The notes under the pieces were generated by a model that was not told where the DNA came from, did not search any database, and worked only from the letters and a program-made list of their open reading frames with translations. From Pseudanabaena biceps (lineage in GTDB: Bacteria; Cyanobacteriota; Cyanobacteriia; Pseudanabaenales; Pseudanabaenaceae): a stretch of DNA of 64,000 nucleotides. Shown here in pieces: positions 53,486-62,908 of this stretch. Both the position numbers and the translations under genes were made by a program. Positions within the stretch are counted from its first letter, which is position 1, and every line of letters begins with the position of its first letter. Where the stretch lies: NCBI GenBank assembly GCA_013361095.1, contig JAATWA010000001.1, forward strand, positions 2,706,501-2,770,500, given 5' to 3'.

Positions 53486-54088
53486 TTGTATGCTGATCAA
53501 CTTAAACATCAAAAGTACTTGCAATTTGGCATCATGCTTGATCGAGCGACAATAACTACAGCTATTTCCTTGTGTCCCGAAGAGGCAGTTTGCTATTTAG
53601 CAAGGGTTTATACAACTTTAGTTGTCTTCGATCCCCCTGAATTTATCAAAACCAGCATAGGCGCGCGAGTGTTGATTCATTCCTTGGGTTATCCAGACAA
53701 CCCCGAATCAGCGCAAATATGTCGGCAACTAATGGATGAGTTTGGTTTTGATGCTGATACTTTTCCTGCCTATGCTCTGCAAGGGTTAGCCACTGTCTCT
53801 GCTATTTTTCCCTGCGATCGCCGTGAACTGGACTTAGATTTTGAATTAGATCATCAACTTGATATTGCGCCAACAAGCTTAATTGATATTCAGTCAAGGG
53901 TGGAAGACAAGAGACAGTCAGCTTGGTTAATGCAGCTAAAGGATACTTACTTTTTGCAAGAGCCTATCTATGATGTGTTGCCACCGATAGACACGGCTTC
54001 GGGTGATATTTGGTTGCCACAACATCGATCGCATAGTGAAGACTTTCAACAGGCATTGAGTCGCGATATTTTAAACAGCAAAGTATAA
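53486..54088 (+). CDS. Hypothetical cyanobacterial protein
   Basis: Up to 200 residues. A TTG at 53486 or an ATG at 53534 (MLDRATITTAISLC) can start it and no RBS is clear. Soluble, acidic. Segments YLARVYTTLVVFDPPEFIKTS and LMDEFGFDADTFPAYALQGLATV look structured and helical. No recognised domain or motif. Coding is supported by length, typical codon use and a palindrome 4 bases after its stop. Confidence 0.65.
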   Translation: MYADQLKHQKYLQFGIMLDRATITTAISLCPEEAVCYLARVYTTLVVFDPPEFIKTSIGARVLIHSLGYPDNPESAQICRQLMDEFGFDADTFPAYALQGLATVSAIFPCDRRELDLDFELDHQLDIAPTSLIDIQSRVEDKRQSAWLMQLKDTYFLQEPIYDVLPPIDTASGDIWLPQHRSHSEDFQQALSRDILNSKV

Positions 54089-54091
54089 AAA

Positions 54092-54134
54092 TCCAAAACT
54101 GTAGCGATCGCGCAGCATTCGCTACAGTTTTGGA
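54092..54134. terminator. Palindrome TCCAAAACTGTAGCGA, 16-bp arms
   Basis: Perfect arms around TCGCGCAGCAT, 4 bases after the preceding stop. Confidence 0.75.
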
Positions 54135-54185
54135 AGCTTTTTAACTATGGCATAATGGCTGAAGAGACTTAATATTGCGGCAGCT

Positions 54186-55805
54186 TTGAACCAAGCATAC
54201 TTTCAATCAGAATATTTACTATTTAATCGGACAACACCAGATCATGACGCTGTACCGATTGTATTTGCATTTCCCAATACTTACACAGTAGGGATTACTA
54301 GCCTCGGATATCAAGGGGTTTGGGCAAATCTAGCTACGCGATCGCAGGTAGATGTGACGCGCTGGTTTACCGATGCCCATGAGGATTTACCCCGTAAAAT
54401 TGAAATATTAGGATTTTCTTTTTCTTGGGAATTGGATTATGTCAACATTCTATCGGCTTTAAAAAAATTTGAGATTCCCATTGATAGTTGCGATCGCGAT
54501 GATGATCATCCCTTAGTATTTGGCGGGGGGCCAGTCTTGACTGCCAATCCTGAACCCTTTGCGGCGTGGTTTGATTTGATTTTATTGGGGGACGGAGAAG
54601 AGTTAATTGGGAACTTTCTAAAAGCATATCAAGAAGTCAGATACGCTAGCCGCCAAGAGAAACTGCGCCACTTAGCCAAGCTAGATGGCATTTATGTTCC
54701 GCAACTATATACCGTCACCTATGAGTCTGAGGATGGCGCGATCACAGCGATTGAGCCGATTGATCGTGATATTCCTGCGATCGTGCATAAGCAGACTTAC
54801 AAAAGTAATCTTCTCTCTGCTTCGACAGTTGTCACCGATAAAGCTGCTTGGGAAAGTATCTTTATGGTGGAAGTGGTGCGAAGCTGCCCTGAAATGTGTC
54901 GCTTTTGTATGGCGAGCTATTTAACACTTCCATTTCGGACTGCGAGTTTAGAGTCTAGTCTAATCCCTGCGATCGCGAGGGGAATGGAAGTAACTAAACG
55001 CCTAGGTCTTTTGGGAGCCTCAATTACTCAGCATCCAGAATTTGATACGTTGCTAGATTATCTTGCTCAGCCTCAGTTTGATGACGTGCGGTTAAGTCTC
55101 GCGTCTGTCCGCACAAATACGCTCACCGAAAAGTTAGCGCGGATTCTCTCTACTCGTGATAGTCGCTCTGTAACGATCGCGATCGAAAGCGGCTCGGAAC
55201 GTTTGCGAGAAATCATCAATAAGAAGTTGCACAATGACGAAATTCAACAAGCGGCAATTAATGCTCAGGCAGGAGGACTCAAGGCTCTAAAGCTCTATGG
55301 AATGGCGGGCGTTCCGATGGAAAATGACGACGATATTGAGCAAACGATTGAGATGCTGATATCGTTACGAAAAACTGCTCCGAAGTTAAAGATTACCTTT
55401 GGTTGTAGTACCTTTGTTCCAAAGTCCCATACGCCTTGGCAGTGGCAGGGTGTCAGCAAAACTGCGGAAAAGAAAATGCAGCTTTTCCGTAAAAAACTAT
55501 TACCAAAGGGAATTGATTTTCGTCCTGAAAGCTATAAGGATTCTATTATTCAAGCGATGATCTCCAGAGGCGATCGCCGTCTGACTAAGTTATTGATTCT
55601 GGCTTGCAGCTATAGTGATGGCGATGTACCGAGTGATGGCTCTTATAAACGCGCCTTTAAGGAATTGCGAGGACAGTTGCCTCCCCTTGATTGGTATGTG
55701 CATCAGGATTGGGCTGTCAATCAAGTTTTACCTTGGCAACATCTTCGGAGTGCTTTGCCTGTGGAAACGTTGATCAAGCATCGCGAAACTTCTTTTGCTA
55801 ACTGA
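54186..55805 (+). CDS. Radical SAM protein with N-terminal B12-binding-like domain
   Basis: 539 residues, TTG start. The N-terminal Rossmann-like region (about 20-170) with FPNTYTVGITSLGYQGVW, then GGGPVLTANPEPFAAWFDLILLGDGEEL resembles cobalamin-binding folds. The radical SAM core (about 225-470) has VRSCPEMCRFCMA (C-x3-C-x2-C for the 4Fe-4S cluster) and VTIAIESGSERLRE. The C-terminal FRPESYKDSIIQAMISRGDRRLTKLL is typical of this subfamily. The reaction is unknown. Confidence 0.88.
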   Translation: MNQAYFQSEYLLFNRTTPDHDAVPIVFAFPNTYTVGITSLGYQGVWANLATRSQVDVTRWFTDAHEDLPRKIEILGFSFSWELDYVNILSALKKFEIPIDSCDRDDDHPLVFGGGPVLTANPEPFAAWFDLILLGDGEELIGNFLKAYQEVRYASRQEKLRHLAKLDGIYVPQLYTVTYESEDGAITAIEPIDRDIPAIVHKQTYKSNLLSASTVVTDKAAWESIFMVEVVRSCPEMCRFCMASYLTLPFRTASLESSLIPAIARGMEVTKRLGLLGASITQHPEFDTLLDYLAQPQFDDVRLSLASVRTNTLTEKLARILSTRDSRSVTIAIESGSERLREIINKKLHNDEIQQAAINAQAGGLKALKLYGMAGVPMENDDDIEQTIEMLISLRKTAPKLKITFGCSTFVPKSHTPWQWQGVSKTAEKKMQLFRKKLLPKGIDFRPESYKDSIIQAMISRGDRRLTKLLILACSYSDGDVPSDGSYKRAFKELRGQLPPLDWYVHQDWAVNQVLPWQHLRSALPVETLIKHRETSFAN

Positions 55806-55879
55806 AAAGTGTTGGTGGATCGCTAGTTTGGACTTGCGATCGCTTTGAGATAAATGCAGTATGGAACAATACCTGATTT

Positions 55880-56791
55880 TTAGACATGGCTATCTGACTC
55901 TAGATGACATGGATAATCTGGATCTCCAGACTCTATCTGTAAAGTTGAGTGGTCAATACCAAAATTAGTATGCAGCGCTTCGCAAGTATCAGCCAGAAAG
56001 CGATCGCCTGTTTGTTTTTCAGGAATAACTAGATGAGCAGTGAGCGCTGTCTCAGTCGTACTCATCGCCCAAATATGCAGATCATGAACTTGAGTTACAC
56101 CTTCCAATTCTTGTAAAAAAGTTCTCACTGCGATCGGTTCAATCTGTTTGGGAACTCCATCAAGAATTAGTTCTAAAGAATCCTTAAATAAGTTCCAAGT
56201 GCCGACTACAATTACAGCAACAATTATCAAACTAATCACAGGATCGAACCAGAGCCAACGCGTCAGTAAAATCGCAATCCCTGCGAATACCACGCCTACT
56301 GAAACCAGCGCATCGGCTGCCATATGCAAAAATGCACCGCGAATATTCATATCTTTGTCACGGTTTGACATAAACAGAAGCGCTGTAATCGTATTAATCA
56401 CCACGCCGATTCCTGCCACTAAAATCACTGTGCCGCCAGCTATTTCACTTGGTTCTTGCAAACGACGAATTGCCTCCCAAGTAATGCCCCCCATCGTTAG
56501 CAATAACAATACCGCATTAATCAAAGCTGCCAAAATCGAAGAGCGGCGCAGCCCATAGGTGTACTTGTGGTTAGGCGGACGCTGCACCAGATAACTAGCT
56601 CCCCACGCTAGCAATAGTCCTAATACATCGCTAAGATTATGCCCTGCGTCTGCCAGTAGTGCTAGCGAGTGGGAAAGTATCCCAAACCAAGCCTCGACTA
56701 AGACAAAGCCAATATTTAGAGATGTGCCAATTAAAAATGCGCGATTATAATCTTTAGGAGCGTGGCTATGGTCGTGATGATGGTCAGACAT
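55880..56791 (-). CDS. Cation diffusion facilitator (CzcD/ZitB-like zinc transporter)
   Basis: 303 residues with six transmembrane helices and a His-rich N-terminus (MSDHHHDHSHAP). Metal-site motifs HNLSD (DAGHNLSD, helix 2) and HMAADALVS (helix 5) are the HxxxD pairs of zinc-type CDFs. A cytoplasmic C-terminal domain (from about residue 210) contains HDLHIWAMSTTETALTAHLV. It exports Zn or Co in exchange for protons. Confidence 0.94.
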   Translation of the reverse strand: MSDHHHDHSHAPKDYNRAFLIGTSLNIGFVLVEAWFGILSHSLALLADAGHNLSDVLGLLLAWGASYLVQRPPNHKYTYGLRRSSILAALINAVLLLLTMGGITWEAIRRLQEPSEIAGGTVILVAGIGVVINTITALLFMSNRDKDMNIRGAFLHMAADALVSVGVVFAGIAILLTRWLWFDPVISLIIVAVIVVGTWNLFKDSLELILDGVPKQIEPIAVRTFLQELEGVTQVHDLHIWAMSTTETALTAHLVIPEKQTGDRFLADTCEALHTNFGIDHSTLQIESGDPDYPCHLESDSHV

Positions 56792-56881
56792 GGGCGAAGG
56801 TAATGGAAAGTGCTACTTAAATTTAACTTAAGTAGCTAGACAAAATTAAATATATAGCTGTAACCAGCCAAGTCAATACAT

Positions 56882-56934
56882 AAAACCCAAGAGAGAATGG
56901 CGGCGCTAAGCGCCGCCATTCTCTCTTGGGTTTT
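56882..56934. repeat. Palindrome, 25-bp perfect arms, TAA loop
   Basis: AAAACCCAAGAGAGAATGG arm and CGGCGC-TAA-GCGCCG core. Confidence 0.85.
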
Positions 56935-56940
56935 GACTAT

Positions 56941-57008
56941 ACACCCTTCCCACCCAAGGATTAGCGGTGCGGCGCTTCGCGCCGCTAATCCTTGGATAGG
57001 AAGGGTGT
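56941..57008. repeat. Nested palindrome ACACCCTTCC / CCAAGGATTAGCGG
   Basis: Inner arms CCAAGGATTAGCGG are perfect; the centre TGCGGCGCTTCGCG is asymmetric, as if a few bases were lost compared with the copy at 40974. Confidence 0.8.
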
Positions 57009-57019
57009 AGCTATAGAGT

Positions 57020-57064
57020 CCTAAAACCTGTGGCGCACGCAGCGCGTGCGCCACAGGTTTTAGG
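57020..57064. repeat. Palindrome, 21-bp perfect arms, AGC loop
   Basis: CCTAAAACCTGTGGCGCACGC-AGC plus complement. Confidence 0.8.
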
Positions 57065-57194
57065 GCTGGTTTGTAATTATGCCCAATTACTTAACCCACC
57101 CAAAAATTAGTGATATCCCCACTACGCACAGGTATTGTAAAGTCAAGCTTGCTTGCTAAAATTAAAACAAATCTAAGTAAAGCAGAGCATTAAG

Positions 57195-57518
57195 ATGGCA
57201 TTTTTTGATTCTGAGATTGTGCAGCATGAAGCCCGTAATTTGTTTCAAGATTATCAATCCCTCACTCAGTTGGGTGGAAGCTACGGCAAATTTGATCGCG
57301 AAGGTAAGATTCTCTTTATTGAAAAAATGGAAGAGATGATGGATCGCTACAAGATTTTTATGAAGCGATTTGAGCTGTCTGATGACTTTATGGCACAAAT
57401 GACTCTTAAGCAATTAGAAAATCAATTGGGTAATTTTGGCATCACACCACAACAAATGTTTGAGCAAATGAATATGACTCTCGAAAAAATGAAATCTGAG
57501 CTTGAACTTCATAACTAG
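57195..57518 (+). CDS. DUF1825 family protein
   Basis: 107 residues, soluble, helical: MAFFDSEIVQHEARNLFQDY, LTQLGGSYGKFDREGKILFIEKMEEMMDRYKIFMKRFELSDDFMAQMT. Family restricted to cyanobacteria and close relatives, function unknown. Full length. Monocistronic. Confidence 0.85.
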   Translation: MAFFDSEIVQHEARNLFQDYQSLTQLGGSYGKFDREGKILFIEKMEEMMDRYKIFMKRFELSDDFMAQMTLKQLENQLGNFGITPQQMFEQMNMTLEKMKSELELHN

Positions 57519-57568
57519 CTTGATTATGACTAACGACCTTTATATATGTTTTTAGATGTGTGTCGCTT

Positions 57569-58294
57569 TTAAGCTTTAAATTGGGGACGAGCAATGACAA
57601 CCACGCCACGCACATTAATTTTGCTGGCGGAGAGGGTAGCGATCGCCTCTCGAATGGTTGCGCCAGTGGTGTAAATATCGTCAAAAAGAATAACATCCCT
57701 CTCGCTAGCCTTGAGGTGAGATGGAACCGCAAAGGCTTGAGCTAGATTTTGTTCACGCTCATGTTTACCCTTAGTTTGCATTTGCGCCTTAGTGTCTTTT
57801 ATTCGTTTTAACAATTGAGGCATACATGATATAGCGGTGCGATCGCAAAAACATCGTGCTAGAACTTCCGCTTGATTAAAGCCTCGCGATTTTAACTTGT
57901 TGGTATGTAGGGGGATAGGAATAACAGTTAGATGTTTAGCCCGTTGAGTTAAGGCTTTTGCTTCGGGCGATCGCTGCCAAGTATCAGCAATTTTTTTAGC
58001 GATCGCTTCCATAATTTCGGGATGATTATCATATTTACAAGCTGCGATCGCCCGTTTTATAGCGCCATCATAAATGCCCCAACTATAAAGCTGAATATCT
58101 AACGAAATTGGATGATCTAGTTGCAAAAACTTCGGTGATTGGCAAGCCGTAATTTGGCGATCGCAGTCTTTGCATAAAACTCCATCCGCAGGACGCTTAC
58201 ACAATGGACAATTAGCTTGCCAGAGAGCGTCTTTAGCAATATTTGCTAAGCGATCAATTTTTAAGCTATTCCCAATAGATTTGAACCATTGCAT
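57569..58294 (-). CDS. comF: ComF-family phosphoribosyltransferase-like protein
   Basis: 241 residues. N-terminal zinc ribbon CPLCKRPADGVLCKDC, then the ComF core LYSWGIYDGAIKRAIAACKYD, HLTVIPIPLHTNKLKSRGFNQAEVLA and the PRPP-binding loop VILFDDIYTTGATIREA. ComF is required for uptake of single-stranded DNA in natural transformation, including in cyanobacteria. Confidence 0.92.
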   Translation of the reverse strand: MQWFKSIGNSLKIDRLANIAKDALWQANCPLCKRPADGVLCKDCDRQITACQSPKFLQLDHPISLDIQLYSWGIYDGAIKRAIAACKYDNHPEIMEAIAKKIADTWQRSPEAKALTQRAKHLTVIPIPLHTNKLKSRGFNQAEVLARCFCDRTAISCMPQLLKRIKDTKAQMQTKGKHEREQNLAQAFAVPSHLKASERDVILFDDIYTTGATIREAIATLSASKINVRGVVVIARPQFKA

Positions 58295-58387
58295 ATAGAC
58301 AAGCCTATAAACTTTAGAAAAACTCTAAACGATAGTTAATGATTTCGGAATGCTGTATGAGTGATTAAATCACCAATTACAACAAAA

Positions 58388-61300
58388 TCACAGTCTTAGA
58401 AGGAGTGCTTCTAGGGGTAATTGCAAGCTTGAGGCTTTAGCATTATCGATCGCTAATAAATTTAGTTTGTTAGTATCCTCTACTAGCTGAGCAACAAAGT
58501 CATCATTATCAAGTTTTGCCTTTTCTCCAGTTGTGTAGTCCTTGAGTAATTTTTGAACCAGCTTGGAATGTTTACAGGAATTAAGTTTTTTGAGCGTTTC
58601 AGTTATATCTTGACGAGATACGCCTTTAGGAAAGCTAGGCAATATAGCAATTCGCTTTTTAATCTTGCTGAGACGTTCAGAATTGACAGTGATATTGGCG
58701 ATGGTATCGACTTGGGCTAAGTCAGTTGATATGTGTTGTTTGAGTTTTATCAGTTGTTTATAAAGACTGTCTGCTGAGGTAAGTAACCGATTTGCCGCCA
58801 CCACTTCGCTGATTTCAGGTGTATTAAAGGCAGTGGCGATCGCTACTCCATAGGCATCACGCTCACCTGTTTGATCGTTCCAGAAAATCTGGTGTTCTTG
58901 TTTGGCAATTACTTCGCCATTGGGGTCAAAATATTCGACTTTTAAAGCTGCTAAAGCCATTGGTTCGTTTTTTTTGTTGATACTTGTTCCCAAGGCGATC
59001 GCATTGGCTTGATAGTCTTTCCCTAGCTCAGCTATTTTTTTACTCAAATCCTCGGCATACAAAATTTCTTGGTGGGTATATAGATCATGAGAATTTTCCT
59101 GCTGGCGATAGACTTCTTCTTGCAGATTTATATGCTCCATGTTTCGAGACTTGGCAAGACTTTGAATGAAGTCCACATATCCTGGCAAGATGGGATCGTC
59201 AAAAAGGGTGTCGCCATAAACTGAAGCGCCCAGAGTATTTGCATCGGTGACATTAGCAATTTCACCGTCGGGATTTGCCAGATCGCCAACAAGTTTTTTA
59301 TTGAGATTTTTGAGGCGGCTTGCTTGTCTTAATAGCTGACTTTCACTGTTGGCGTAGTAAATCACAATGTTTTCGGCTTTGTGCTGCTTAGGTCTGTCAA
59401 TCCGTCCGATACGTTGCTCTAGAGTCATGGGATTCCAAGGCAAGTCGATATTAATCAAGTAGTCAGCATCTTGGAGGTTTTGACCGACCGAGAGTGTTTC
59501 TGAACCGATTAGCACCATGACCTCATCGGATGGACTGGGGCGATCGCTAGGATTTTTGCAAGTGGCAACAGGGGCAAAGAGTCGAAATAGCTGTTGACGC
59601 TTGATGCCGTTGGTTTGGCGATTGTATTTGATGAAGTTATGGGGAGCAAATTGAAGCGGACGAGTTGCGTTTTCGTGAAAGTATGTTTTTGTGGAGCCGA
59701 TCGCCATACCGATACCTTGACTAGCGATCGCACCGTCCCTAGACATATGCAGATAGTAATCAAGGACAGTATCGGAAAAGGTGGAAATCAGTAATACTTT
59801 TTTGCCTTGGCTAATTAAGGTTTTTACCTGCTGTGTAACCTGTTCGCGTTTGTGGTCTTTGAGAAATTCATCGGCAAGCAAGTTTTGGATCTGCTCCATC
59901 TGCTTTAAATCCTGTTCACTGGCGGCGAGCATCAGGTCATAAATTTGTTTAGCTTTTTCAGGATGATCGATGAGAGCATCAGTGGCTTTATTGATTTGGG
60001 TGCGAAGCTGTTGACGCTTAGTTTCTTTGCTGGTTTCAGGATCGTTATTTTCCTCTTCTTCTTCTTCTTCATAGTCTTCATCTTCCATGAAGAAATCTGC
60101 CTCATAGTCGAGTTGATAATCAAGTTCTATCTTGGTTTGTTTGCTAAAGCCGTAATGTTCAAGGAGAAAGTTATTTAACCCTTCAGCAGTGGGATCATCA
60201 GCAATTTTTGCTAAGCGATCGCTCATTAATTTAATTCGCATCCTGAAATTAACAATGGTGCGGCGCAGAGCATACATACTTGATTCAGCACGTTGTAGGA
60301 AAAAACGCCTTTGATTTTTGAGTAGCGATCGCTGTTCGGCTGTACCTGTGAAATAGCGCAATGGGTCAGCAAAAGGGATATAGAGACTCGTTTCAAACTG
60401 AGTGAAGATTTGCTCTAGGGCTTGCTCGGTACTTGGTTCAAACTGGACTGGTAGCCATTCGGCAAGACGTTTAGCATAGACATTCATTTCTGGCATTGCC
60501 TCACGCAACATCTGGCGAGTCCGTTGCAAAAAGAGTTGCTTATAGACGCGGCGAAATAGGTCAGTGCGATCAGTGAAATTTTCGACACCACTTTCACGAC
60601 TTTCAAACCATTGGGAGACTTCAGGGGGAAAGCCGACTTCCTTAAAGCCATCCAGACGGGTTAAGAATGGACTGAGAATGTTGTAAATATCCTCGCGGCG
60701 ATTATTCCAAGGCGTAGCAGTTAGTAATAGAAATTGTCTCTGTTTGCCATTGCGTTGATCTTGCTCACGAATTTGTAAACAGGTCTTATGGATGCGATTG
60801 TTAAAGTTGCGGATGCCTTCGTGAGCCTCATCAATGATGACAAGATCTGCGCCTTCAAAGCGATTAAACTCTTCTATAAATTTGCTACCCTTGCGACTCA
60901 TTAAATTTTTGTTGAAAAGTTCATAGTCCTTACGGCGAAAACCTAGCTCAGACATTTCCCGTTCCCAGTTTGACCAGAGCTTTTGAGCCGCCACGATCGC
61001 AATTTTTGCTTGTCCGCCTTGCTGTTCTTTTTGCTCTCGATAGAGATAGGCAACGGCAGCAGCTAAGCGAGTTTTGCCAAGTCCGACGGCATCGGCACAG
61101 ACAGCAACCCCAAAGTCTTGCATTACCCTCAGACAATGCTGTGCGCCTGACTTTTGATGTTCATAGAGAATGCTTTGGTTGATTAACTCATCGAGATAAC
61201 TGTCCTGCTTGACCCGAAATTGGTTTGGGCGTTGTTTTGCCATCCAATAGAGAAAGTCATTAGGTGTGCCATACTCCCCTGCAAGAATCTTTTCAATTGC

Positions 61301-62656
61301 TTCTTTAAAGCCAAGGATTTCAGGGAACTCTGGAACTTTAACAACATTACTAACTTTGGGCGCGATCGCAGGATTAACTTTGTACTCTTCGCCTGTTTTA
61401 TCTCTAACCCGAAAGTCATTAAGAGTCTGAGGAGGATGATCTGCCGAGACTGCAACATCTGCTTTGATTAAGTCCTGAGTTTGGTCTGTAATCTTGACTT
61501 CGACTAGCAGATCGTCAATGACCGTAACTTGGGTGACTTGATCGAGGTTGTCCCCTGTAATCTGGACTTTGGTAGTTTCTCCAGAGGGAAACTGATCGGG
61601 GCTAATGGTTTTAATATTGGGCTGTTGAAATTGGGCGCGGCGATCGCGTTCGGCTCGGACTTGTTGCAAAAATTCTAAGCTGATGTCAAAGGCTAGATCT
61701 TGACGATGCCATTCTTGATCGAATTGTTGGATACTTTGGGCGATCGCCTCGCCGTCTAGATCATCCCAAGAATATAAAAAGGTGACGCTCTCAGCATTGC
61801 GAGAATGGGCAGCACGGGTGAAATTGTCAGAGCCTTCATGGAGAATATGGTTGTCGAGAGAATCGCTAAAGATACCAGTCTTTTTGTGGTAGATGGCGCG
61901 TCCTCCCTGTTCCATTTTGATCAGCTTGATTTGTAAGAACTCTAAGCGCACGAGTTCTGCCAAAATCTCAGTATGGCTAAAGGTACTATCAGCAAGTCCT
62001 TGCAAAAATTCTTGTAAAGTGCGTTGGGCAAATTGGGCGCGATAGTCAGGATCTTGAAGTTTTTCGAGTTCGCTAATATCAGACTTTTTCGTAAAGCCTT
62101 GCCAATCCATCAATAAGAGGATTCTGCCATCAGTCTGAATAATCGATTGCAGTGGCTCTTCATAGAATTTGAGAATGCCACTATCAAAGTAGGCGGTGGA
62201 GCGACGGTAGATGCTGCTACGTTCTAGCATCTGGGCGATCGCAATATTATATTTTGCTAATTCATCGGGTAAGTTATAGCGGCGTTGGTTGCCTTTAATT
62301 GCTCTGAGACTACCTTCTAGTAATGCTGGTTCTTTGGTAACGCGATCGCGCTTTAGGAATTTTTCAATGCTTTTGATATTGCCAATCCGCAGCAAGCTAA
62401 CGCTAGGGACATCACCTTGTTTTTTGGGGATATAGTGATAAACCTTTGCGTCTTGTAAATCAATGCGAACGACAATATGGGTGTCTTTTTTGCTGCCTAG
62501 CCCGAAGAATGAGGCGATGTTTTTGAGAAGGCTATCAGCGTCACGGTGTTTAAAAACTAGCCAATATTGGTTGTCTAGCCCTTTTATCGGACTGCCTTGG
62601 GGCAAATAATAGGGACGCTCGTTACGAATCAAGTCTTGAATAATGGCTTCGAGCAT
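58388..62656 (-). CDS. PLD nuclease-TIG-SNF2 helicase fusion, putative defence protein
   Basis: 1422 residues. (1) N-terminal about 130 without a known domain. (2) PLD-like phosphodiesterase about 150-310, with AIYHKKTGIFSDS and HEGSDNFTRAA (HxK...D and downstream Ser/Asn). (3) An IPT/TIG-like immunoglobulin fold about 345-430 (IKTISPDQFPSGETTKVQITGDNLDQV). (4) SNF2/HepA ATPase: VGLGKTRLAAAVAYL (Walker A), DEAHEG, LLTATPWNN, an acidic stretch (about 850-870) and the C-terminal helicase lobe GSETLSVGQNLQDAD and EQRIGRIDR. (5) A helical end of about 280. PLD-helicase proteins occur in anti-phage loci; the TIG insert is unusual. Divergent from the ImmA/IrrE gene. Confidence 0.85.
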   Translation of the reverse strand: MLEAIIQDLIRNERPYYLPQGSPIKGLDNQYWLVFKHRDADSLLKNIASFFGLGSKKDTHIVVRIDLQDAKVYHYIPKKQGDVPSVSLLRIGNIKSIEKFLKRDRVTKEPALLEGSLRAIKGNQRRYNLPDELAKYNIAIAQMLERSSIYRRSTAYFDSGILKFYEEPLQSIIQTDGRILLLMDWQGFTKKSDISELEKLQDPDYRAQFAQRTLQEFLQGLADSTFSHTEILAELVRLEFLQIKLIKMEQGGRAIYHKKTGIFSDSLDNHILHEGSDNFTRAAHSRNAESVTFLYSWDDLDGEAIAQSIQQFDQEWHRQDLAFDISLEFLQQVRAERDRRAQFQQPNIKTISPDQFPSGETTKVQITGDNLDQVTQVTVIDDLLVEVKITDQTQDLIKADVAVSADHPPQTLNDFRVRDKTGEEYKVNPAIAPKVSNVVKVPEFPEILGFKEAIEKILAGEYGTPNDFLYWMAKQRPNQFRVKQDSYLDELINQSILYEHQKSGAQHCLRVMQDFGVAVCADAVGLGKTRLAAAVAYLYREQKEQQGGQAKIAIVAAQKLWSNWEREMSELGFRRKDYELFNKNLMSRKGSKFIEEFNRFEGADLVIIDEAHEGIRNFNNRIHKTCLQIREQDQRNGKQRQFLLLTATPWNNRREDIYNILSPFLTRLDGFKEVGFPPEVSQWFESRESGVENFTDRTDLFRRVYKQLFLQRTRQMLREAMPEMNVYAKRLAEWLPVQFEPSTEQALEQIFTQFETSLYIPFADPLRYFTGTAEQRSLLKNQRRFFLQRAESSMYALRRTIVNFRMRIKLMSDRLAKIADDPTAEGLNNFLLEHYGFSKQTKIELDYQLDYEADFFMEDEDYEEEEEEENNDPETSKETKRQQLRTQINKATDALIDHPEKAKQIYDLMLAASEQDLKQMEQIQNLLADEFLKDHKREQVTQQVKTLISQGKKVLLISTFSDTVLDYYLHMSRDGAIASQGIGMAIGSTKTYFHENATRPLQFAPHNFIKYNRQTNGIKRQQLFRLFAPVATCKNPSDRPSPSDEVMVLIGSETLSVGQNLQDADYLINIDLPWNPMTLEQRIGRIDRPKQHKAENIVIYYANSESQLLRQASRLKNLNKKLVGDLANPDGEIANVTDANTLGASVYGDTLFDDPILPGYVDFIQSLAKSRNMEHINLQEEVYRQQENSHDLYTHQEILYAEDLSKKIAELGKDYQANAIALGTSINKKNEPMALAALKVEYFDPNGEVIAKQEHQIFWNDQTGERDAYGVAIATAFNTPEISEVVAANRLLTSADSLYKQLIKLKQHISTDLAQVDTIANITVNSERLSKIKKRIAILPSFPKGVSRQDITETLKKLNSCKHSKLVQKLLKDYTTGEKAKLDNDDFVAQLVEDTNKLNLLAIDNAKASSLQLPLEALLLRL

Positions 62657-62908
62657 AGGATAGTCCCCCCTAAAATGTTGTATATATATAGATTTTTTGG
62701 ATAAAAGCTATAGGTAGCGTAGCTAAAGTTTCTAAAATGCCAAGTATGACTAAATCTGTGGGATTTACGGATACAAAGCAAAAGTGAGATAATAAAAGAC
62801 TACACTTTTTAACTTTTAATAACACTACGCCTTTTTTAAAGCAGTAATTAAGATAATAACAAGTTTCCTGAAATTTACCATTAAAGCATTGCAGGTTGGG
62901 AGGTTGCT

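Larger units (their letters stand above)
56792..57194. other. Intergenic region with three stacked palindromes
   Basis: Holds palindromes at 56882, 56941 and 57020 and the leader of the DUF1825 gene. No gene seen. Confidence 0.6.
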
